NCBI GenBank assembly: GCA_035315065.1
Contig: DATFYM010000255.1
Coordinates: 1-42,850 of the forward strand
Reading direction: 5' to 3'
DNA: 42,850 nucleotides
DNA from: DATFYM01 sp035315065
Lineage (GTDB): Bacteria > Acidobacteriota > Terriglobia > UBA7540
Within the stretch, counting starts at the first letter, position 1. Each line of letters opens with the position of its first letter. Shown here piece by piece: positions 38,917 to 42,850 of this stretch. The notes below the pieces were generated by a model that was given only the letters and a program-made list of their open reading frames with translations, made no database searches and was not told where the DNA came from. A program made the position numbers and the translations under genes.

Positions 38917-39681
38917 CTAACGGAGTGGCTGCTGTTCTTCTCGTGGCGGTGCCACGTGCGACAGGCGGGTGATCTCCGGCCAGGCGATCACCAGGCTGTT
39001 ATAGGCGAGAGCCTCTTGGGACCATTTCTTGCGCTCGCAAATGATGTACAGCCGATACGCGAGGTCCCGAGCGACTTCGCCTAGTGAACCGAGTTTGCGG
39101 AGGAGGTCTGCCGCGCCGGGCTCGCCCTTCTGTTCCAGCGCGCGGACCAGTTGCTGTGTCACTTCCCAGATTGTCACACGGCGGGCGGCGGTGGGATCCC
39201 AGTCACCGTCAAGCTCGCTCCGGCCGAGCAAGCGGACTTTGCCGGCCTTGGCGACAAGAATCCCCGCTTCCTCCAAGCCGCCTACTGCCGTGTTTTTCGC
39301 CTTCGAAAGCGTTTCGGCCACACCGTAGGGACCTTCGTTCATGCCGTACTGATCGAACCACGCCACTGCCCAACGCGTATCCGAGTCAAACTCCCCTTCC
39401 TGCTCAGCCAGTGCCTCGTCCAAGGTCTGGTTGATTAGCGCCAGAGCAGCGCGGACCGGCATCGCTGAACCATCGGCCTCGATCACTTTACTGTAGCGGG
39501 AGAAGACGGCCATGCCTGGGCCGATAGCCGCTTGGGCCAGATCGACAGGCGCGATGCTGCCTCGCTGAAGCGTCTTCAAGGCATGCGGCAAGTCAGCTTT
39601 GAGGGCGGCGACGAACTCACGGCGGGTCGCAAGGGGAGCGTCCGAGGAACGGCCGGCAAACGAGAACGATGCACGAGGCAA
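38917..39681 (-). CDS. DUF1156 DNA methylase, 3' part of a frameshifted gene
   Basis: This is the C-terminal ~245 residues of the methylase that starts at 41779. It resumes with RSSDAPLATRREFVAALKADLPHALKTLQ, followed by IAPVDLAQAAIGPGMAVFSRYSKV and WFDQYGMNEGPYGVAETL, which are typical of DUF1156 C-termini. It ends VIAWPEITRLSHVAPPREE. The upstream frame reads LVCRPFLGRS at the junction, whereas the family reads LVCRPRSSDAP. Loss of two bases (GC) at about 39650 explains it. The TTG at 39681 is not a real start. Confidence 0.88.
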   Translation of the reverse strand: MPRASFSFAGRSSDAPLATRREFVAALKADLPHALKTLQRGSIAPVDLAQAAIGPGMAVFSRYSKVIEADGSAMPVRAALALINQTLDEALAEQEGEFDSDTRWAVAWFDQYGMNEGPYGVAETLSKAKNTAVGGLEEAGILVAKAGKVRLLGRSELDGDWDPTAARRVTIWEVTQQLVRALEQKGEPGAADLLRKLGSLGEVARDLAYRLYIICERKKWSQEALAYNSLVIAWPEITRLSHVAPPREEQQPLR

Positions 39682-41779
39682 GCGCGTTTGAACCCATGGC
39701 GACCTGGCGCGTCTTCATCTCCGTGCGCATGGGCCAAGTACCAGTGATTGCCAACCCGGTTTTCAGTAAGCCTGCCAACATTGTCTCCCAACCGGTCGAT
39801 GTGATCGGTGAGAGTCCGTTTTCGGTTTCTTCTGCGCTGTCCTCTGACTCGCTTTGCTTAAACGGGTAGTAGACGACCATCGGATAGGCTGAATCTTGGA
39901 CCCAGCGCATTTTTCGAAACGCCCCGCCCAGACGCTCCTCGAAGAAGTCTTTCGCTTCGTCGGCATTGCCATCAAAGCGGTACGGGCTGGCTGTCAGTTC
40001 GTCCGCTTTTGGCGTTAGGACGGTAGTAAGCAAAGTCGGATAGATTCCTCCGAGGGACCTTCGCAGCCAGACGTAGAAAAAGTCCGACAGGTCACCGAAA
40101 CCAACGTTGTCGTAGTATGGGGGGTCCGTGAATATAGCTCGTGCGGGCATCTCGCCAAAAGTCGAGGTGGCATCTGCCTGCTTGGCTGACCCTGGAGGTC
40201 CTCCGCCGAGTGACTCAAGCGGATCGGCAACTAACTCTATGGCCGCATCGAAACTGCCGGTCGCATCTGCAAAGAAGTTGGGCTCGGCGAAATCCCACAC
40301 CATCGGCAGACCTTGCAAACCAAATGCGTGCTGTGCCTTTTCACCCACGGGATTCCAACGGACGAGGGTGTTGCCAGTCATCGCCAATCGATCGACAGCC
40401 AGGGCTAAGTATGTAGCTACGGCCTCGGCATAGGCCGTAGCTCCTCGGCCTCCCTGCTCCAGAGCAATACCGTGTTCAGGCATTCCGGCTTCGCGGGCGT
40501 CGGCAAGCGCTCGTTTGCGGGCGTCGTCGACCAGGTCGGTGAAGGTAACCAACGCAGCTAGCTGCCTCGGCGTAAAATAGTCCGAGAACGTCTTAAAGCC
40601 GTAGGATCTCCCTTGCGCGTTGCTGGCGAAAGTACCTCTGGAGGGCTCAGTCGGCAGTTTGGAGTGTATGGAGGGGCCAGATAACAGCTCCTTGGCCATC
40701 AGCGTTATTATCTCGGCATCTCTGCTATCAAAGTTGAGATACGCTCTGCCGCGCGATTTCCTGGCGACGATCGCCCAAGGCATAAAGGACATTTCTCCTT
40801 TGTCTGCTTCGGAATCGATGTAATCGCCTTTGCCTACGCCGTCCTTGCAAACAATACATTTGAAGGTGGCTTTGACTTTCTTCCCTTTTTCGTTCAGATA
40901 CCCTGTGCCCGCTGCATTGGCGGCGGCAGTCTCTAGGTCGGGCTGCCCAACGTTGACCTGCGTAAGAGAGGTCTTACTCTTCTTGTCGACCGTAACCTCA
41001 ACGCAAGCTCTTTTCTGCTCCTTGGTTGAAAGCCAGAACTTGGTTGCAAGTGGCATCTGCGCGCCGCAAGCCGGATTAGGACACTTAACAGTGCGTGCCC
41101 AAAGCCAGGCGATGACCGTCGCCTGACCACCGCCCTGTTCCTTCGGCAGCCTTGCCTTGGGGTAGAGCTGACCGACGCGCTCGTCGGCTTCACGACGCAT
41201 CCACTGGCCGTAATAACGGACATCCTCTGCCAAGCCCTGCGCGCCCCGCCATGTCTTGGAATGGTCGAGTTTCTTTCGTGCCTCGGGGTTGACAGGTGGG
41301 CTTCCAGCGAACCTGGGTGGAATCTCAATCAGGGCCTTGGTTATGAGTACCGCGACAGGGTTCAAGTCGCTTGCGTAAGCTTGGAGGCCCAGTCGCTGTG
41401 CTTCAAGGGGGATCGAGCCGCCGCCACAAAAGGGATCGAGCACCGGAGGGAGGTCCCCACTCGTGGATCTCTGAATTTCAGCCCGAGCCGCATTGAGCAC
41501 GGTTTCGTTGTTGGTGTTTTCCCACTTCACGAGTTCTTCGATGATGCGAAAGAGCCGCTGGCGCTCCTCTTCCTGTGTTTCTTCGGTTCGAAACTTCTCG
41601 GGGTGGCTGGAAGGGTCATCCACGAGCGAAGCGAACAACACCGCCCTGCAAGTGGCTAAAGGCTTGCGCGACCACCAGAGATGGAGCGTCGACGGGTGGC
41701 GGCGAATCGATTTCTCGCTGGACGACTCACGGTTGATCGCCTCCAAAGGCAGCGCCACTTCAATCAATTTCCTGCCCAT
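39617..41779 (-). CDS. DUF1156 Zn-ribbon adenine-specific DNA methylase, 5' part of a frameshifted gene
   Basis: This is the main part of a COG1743-type methyltransferase. The N-terminal DUF1156 domain reads KLIEVALPLEAINRESSSEKS and HPSTLHLWWSRKPLA. Motif I is DPFCGGGSIPLEAQRLG (about 115-131). A zinc ribbon is suggested by CPNPAC (about 233-238) and CIVCKDG (about 308-314). The catalytic motif IV is TDPPYYDNVGFGDLS (about 551-565), of the DPPY amino-methylase type. It predicts base modification as part of phage defence, together with the DUF499 ATPase. ATG 41779 is preferred; a TTG at 41788 overlaps the PIN toxin stop. Full length after repairing the frame would be about 955 residues. Confidence 0.92.
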   Translation of the reverse strand: MGRKLIEVALPLEAINRESSSEKSIRRHPSTLHLWWSRKPLATCRAVLFASLVDDPSSHPEKFRTEETQEEERQRLFRIIEELVKWENTNNETVLNAARAEIQRSTSGDLPPVLDPFCGGGSIPLEAQRLGLQAYASDLNPVAVLITKALIEIPPRFAGSPPVNPEARKKLDHSKTWRGAQGLAEDVRYYGQWMRREADERVGQLYPKARLPKEQGGGQATVIAWLWARTVKCPNPACGAQMPLATKFWLSTKEQKRACVEVTVDKKSKTSLTQVNVGQPDLETAAANAAGTGYLNEKGKKVKATFKCIVCKDGVGKGDYIDSEADKGEMSFMPWAIVARKSRGRAYLNFDSRDAEIITLMAKELLSGPSIHSKLPTEPSRGTFASNAQGRSYGFKTFSDYFTPRQLAALVTFTDLVDDARKRALADAREAGMPEHGIALEQGGRGATAYAEAVATYLALAVDRLAMTGNTLVRWNPVGEKAQHAFGLQGLPMVWDFAEPNFFADATGSFDAAIELVADPLESLGGGPPGSAKQADATSTFGEMPARAIFTDPPYYDNVGFGDLSDFFYVWLRRSLGGIYPTLLTTVLTPKADELTASPYRFDGNADEAKDFFEERLGGAFRKMRWVQDSAYPMVVYYPFKQSESEDSAEETENGLSPITSTGWETMLAGLLKTGLAITGTWPMRTEMKTRQVAMGSNALASCIVLVCRPFLGRSPCDPP

Positions 41780-41784
41780 GGCCT

Positions 41785-42210
41785 TCAAAAGGATCGCCAG
41801 TCCTTGGCTTCGACGAAGAGGTTAAGGTGCCGGACATTTTCCGTAGCGACAGAGCCGCTAATTTGCAATGCTTGGGCGGCGAGGATTACATCAGCATCGA
41901 GTGCCTTGGGATCGGCCGTCGGGGTGCCTCGGTTCCGCGCTTCCGCCCACAACTCAGCGGCCTTCAGCATCACTTCTGTGTTGATCGGAAGATAGTTGAG
42001 AACGGATTTGAGACGATCAAGTCTCTTGACGCCCTCTTGAAGGCCCGCACGGATTAGCTCCCGGCGGACCTCGTAATCAGCAATTTCCGGGACGTAAACG
42101 GTAGCGCCTTTCCTAAGCAGCCGCTCCAACCAATCTGCGACCTCGCGATTGGGGCGGGGATGGGAAATCTCGCCGAGGGGGCCGGAGTCAAGGACAATTC
42201 TGTTTGCCAC
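41785..42210 (-). CDS. PIN-domain toxin (VapC-like)
   Basis: This 141-residue PIN protein appears intact. IVLDSGPLGEI carries the first aspartate, IADYEVRRELIRAG the conserved glutamate, LDADVILAAQAL the third acidic pair and VATENVRHL the last motif. It is a predicted RNase. Its gene ends next to the DUF1156 start and begins 2 nt after the small gene upstream, so all three probably share a transcript. Some PIN proteins of this kind act on their own, but the upstream gene has antitoxin-like features. Confidence 0.9.
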   Translation of the reverse strand: MANRIVLDSGPLGEISHPRPNREVADWLERLLRKGATVYVPEIADYEVRRELIRAGLQEGVKRLDRLKSVLNYLPINTEVMLKAAELWAEARNRGTPTADPKALDADVILAAQALQISGSVATENVRHLNLFVEAKDWRSF

Positions 42211-42212
42211 AA

Positions 42213-42437
42213 TTAATCACTGAACCTCTTGCGGTAGGAAAGGCGATCTTCTTCAATGGCTTCCTTCAGTCGAGGCCATGCCCGTTCGTCGTAACCCGAA
42301 TCGTCCTCTAGCCATTCGTGCAAGAGCTGGATTGCCGCCTCGTTCCTAGCTCGGAGCGCCTCGTCATCCCGTGCCTCCCCTGGGGCCTCCTGAATCGTAG
42401 AACTGGGGAAGCTACTGTGCTTTCCTGCGTAATCCAA
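42213..42437 (-). CDS. Probable antitoxin preceding the PIN toxin
   Basis: This is a 74-residue acidic protein whose C-terminal half (AAIQLLHEWLEDDSGYDERA and LKEAIEEDRLSYRKRF) matches a pattern I associate with small antitoxin-like proteins coded beside PIN toxins. I chose TTG 42437 because GGAGG stands 8 nt upstream; a GTG at 42470 would add 11 residues but lies before that ribosome site. The stop is 2 nt before the toxin start. The N-terminal part (SSFPSSTIQEAPGEARDDE) is probably disordered. Confidence 0.7.
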   Translation of the reverse strand: MDYAGKHSSFPSSTIQEAPGEARDDEALRARNEAAIQLLHEWLEDDSGYDERAWPRLKEAIEEDRLSYRKRFSD

Positions 42438-42587
42438 TGTCTCATCCTCCTGTCCAATTGCTGACTGCACCGCATCCTAGTCCCGATCATACCCTGTTTT
42501 TGCTGTTTCTAAAGGGATTTCAGCTCTCGCGAACGGGTCAAGCACTGAGTACTCCGTTTCGTAAATATGGTAACGATTACGTGGGCA

Positions 42588-42688
42588 CCCTCACCCACCG
42601 CTGCGCGGTCCCCCCTCTCCCAAAAGGGAGAGGGTTGTTTACCCAATAATTCCGCCATTTTCCCAACAATTCTAGCCCTCTCCCTCTG
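42588..42688. repeat. CCCTCACCC-type palindromic repeat, right arm cut short
   Basis: CCCTCACCCACCGCTGCGCGG then CCCTCTCCC-AAAA-GGGAGAGGG form the left half, as in the copy at 176-295. The right arm starts TAGCCCTCTCCCTCTGG at about 42673 but breaks off at 42688, so the expected GGGTGAGGG end is missing. The adjacent DNA leads into an IS21-like terminus. Confidence 0.75.
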
Positions 42689-42712
42689 GAAATTAAGAAG
42701 AAGAGAATTATG

Positions 42713-42850
42713 CTGATTCCGATGAAGCTGGTCACTGATTCCGATTTGATCCCGGGCGCCGGTTCCGACGTGATGCCGGTCACGGTCGGAGCGAAGCGAC
42801 GCTGGCGCAGTTATGGTGCATGAAGTGACCGGGATGGGTCAACTGTAATT
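42713..42850. mobile_element. Probable IS21-family terminal region (partial)
   Basis: Three direct repeats stand in series: TGATTCCGATGAAGCTGGTC at about 42714, TGATTCCGATTTGATCCCGG at about 42738 and GGTTCCGACGTGATGCCGGT at about 42761. Repeated GATTCCGAT...CCGGTCAC blocks are what I know from the ends of IS21-type elements, where the transposase binds. No istA or istB frame starts within the remaining 70 bp. The family is assigned from this pattern only, and the element extends past the window. Confidence 0.55.

Overview
This is a GC-rich bacterial window that most resembles an Acidobacteriota genome. That is inferred from gene content: a sedolisin (S53) peptidase carrying tandem FTLTPSATS-type repeats, a ceramidase-like plus PIG-L pair, a two-pump RND efflux locus, and many palindromic intergenic repeats. 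No rRNA or tRNA gene was seen, so the phylum call is moderate. Both edges are mobile DNA: the end of an ISAzo13-type transposase at the left, and what looks like the terminal repeats of an IS21-type element at the right.

Left to right on the + strand: the IS remnant and a palindrome; the secreted S53 peptidase; a 423-bp direct duplication of the start of a terpene-cyclase-fold gene, whose truncated and intact copies flank an antitoxin/PIN-toxin module with a frameshifted toxin; the E1 and E2 genes of 2-oxoglutarate dehydrogenase (sucA, sucB; no E3 here); a Uma2-type nuclease-fold gene; a ceramidase-like gene, a Tat-exported PIG-L deacetylase and a large FAD/Fe-S 2-hydroxyacid oxidase; a small membrane protein; and an MdtABC-type efflux locus (adaptor, pump 1, pump 2). 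The efflux locus is interrupted by a frameshifted serine hydrolase and an AT-rich gap before its outer-membrane factor. A MetE C-terminal-type methyltransferase follows.

From about 33 kb to 42.5 kb every gene is on the - strand and the region looks like a defence or toxin-antitoxin island. In transcription order it holds a small antitoxin-like gene, a PIN toxin, a DUF1156 Zn-ribbon DNA methylase (frameshifted), a DUF433/DUF5615 toxin-antitoxin pair, a second DUF433 gene, a DUF499 AAA ATPase with an N-terminal HEPN (Swt1-like) domain (frameshifted), a truncated patatin and a small conserved protein. The DUF1156 methylase and DUF499 ATPase are the core of a recurrent anti-phage-associated cassette; no helicase or nuclease partner is present in the window.

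The most unusual feature lies between the genes. At more than a dozen loci, mostly just after stop codons, short tandem arrays with a 7-bp period face their own reverse complement and can form long hairpins. The unit differs from locus to locus (for example TCAGTTT, GGATTTT, GGCAGTA, GATTGAC, AGTGGCT, GGTTCGG), but the period and architecture stay the same. One array encodes the signal peptide region of the outer-membrane efflux lipoprotein. Separate palindrome families recur near CTGGGAGCGCGGGC and GGTACGGCTTGCCGTACC. Four genes (PIN toxin, serine hydrolase, DUF499, DUF1156) carry small frameshifting indels, which are either real decay or sequencing error.
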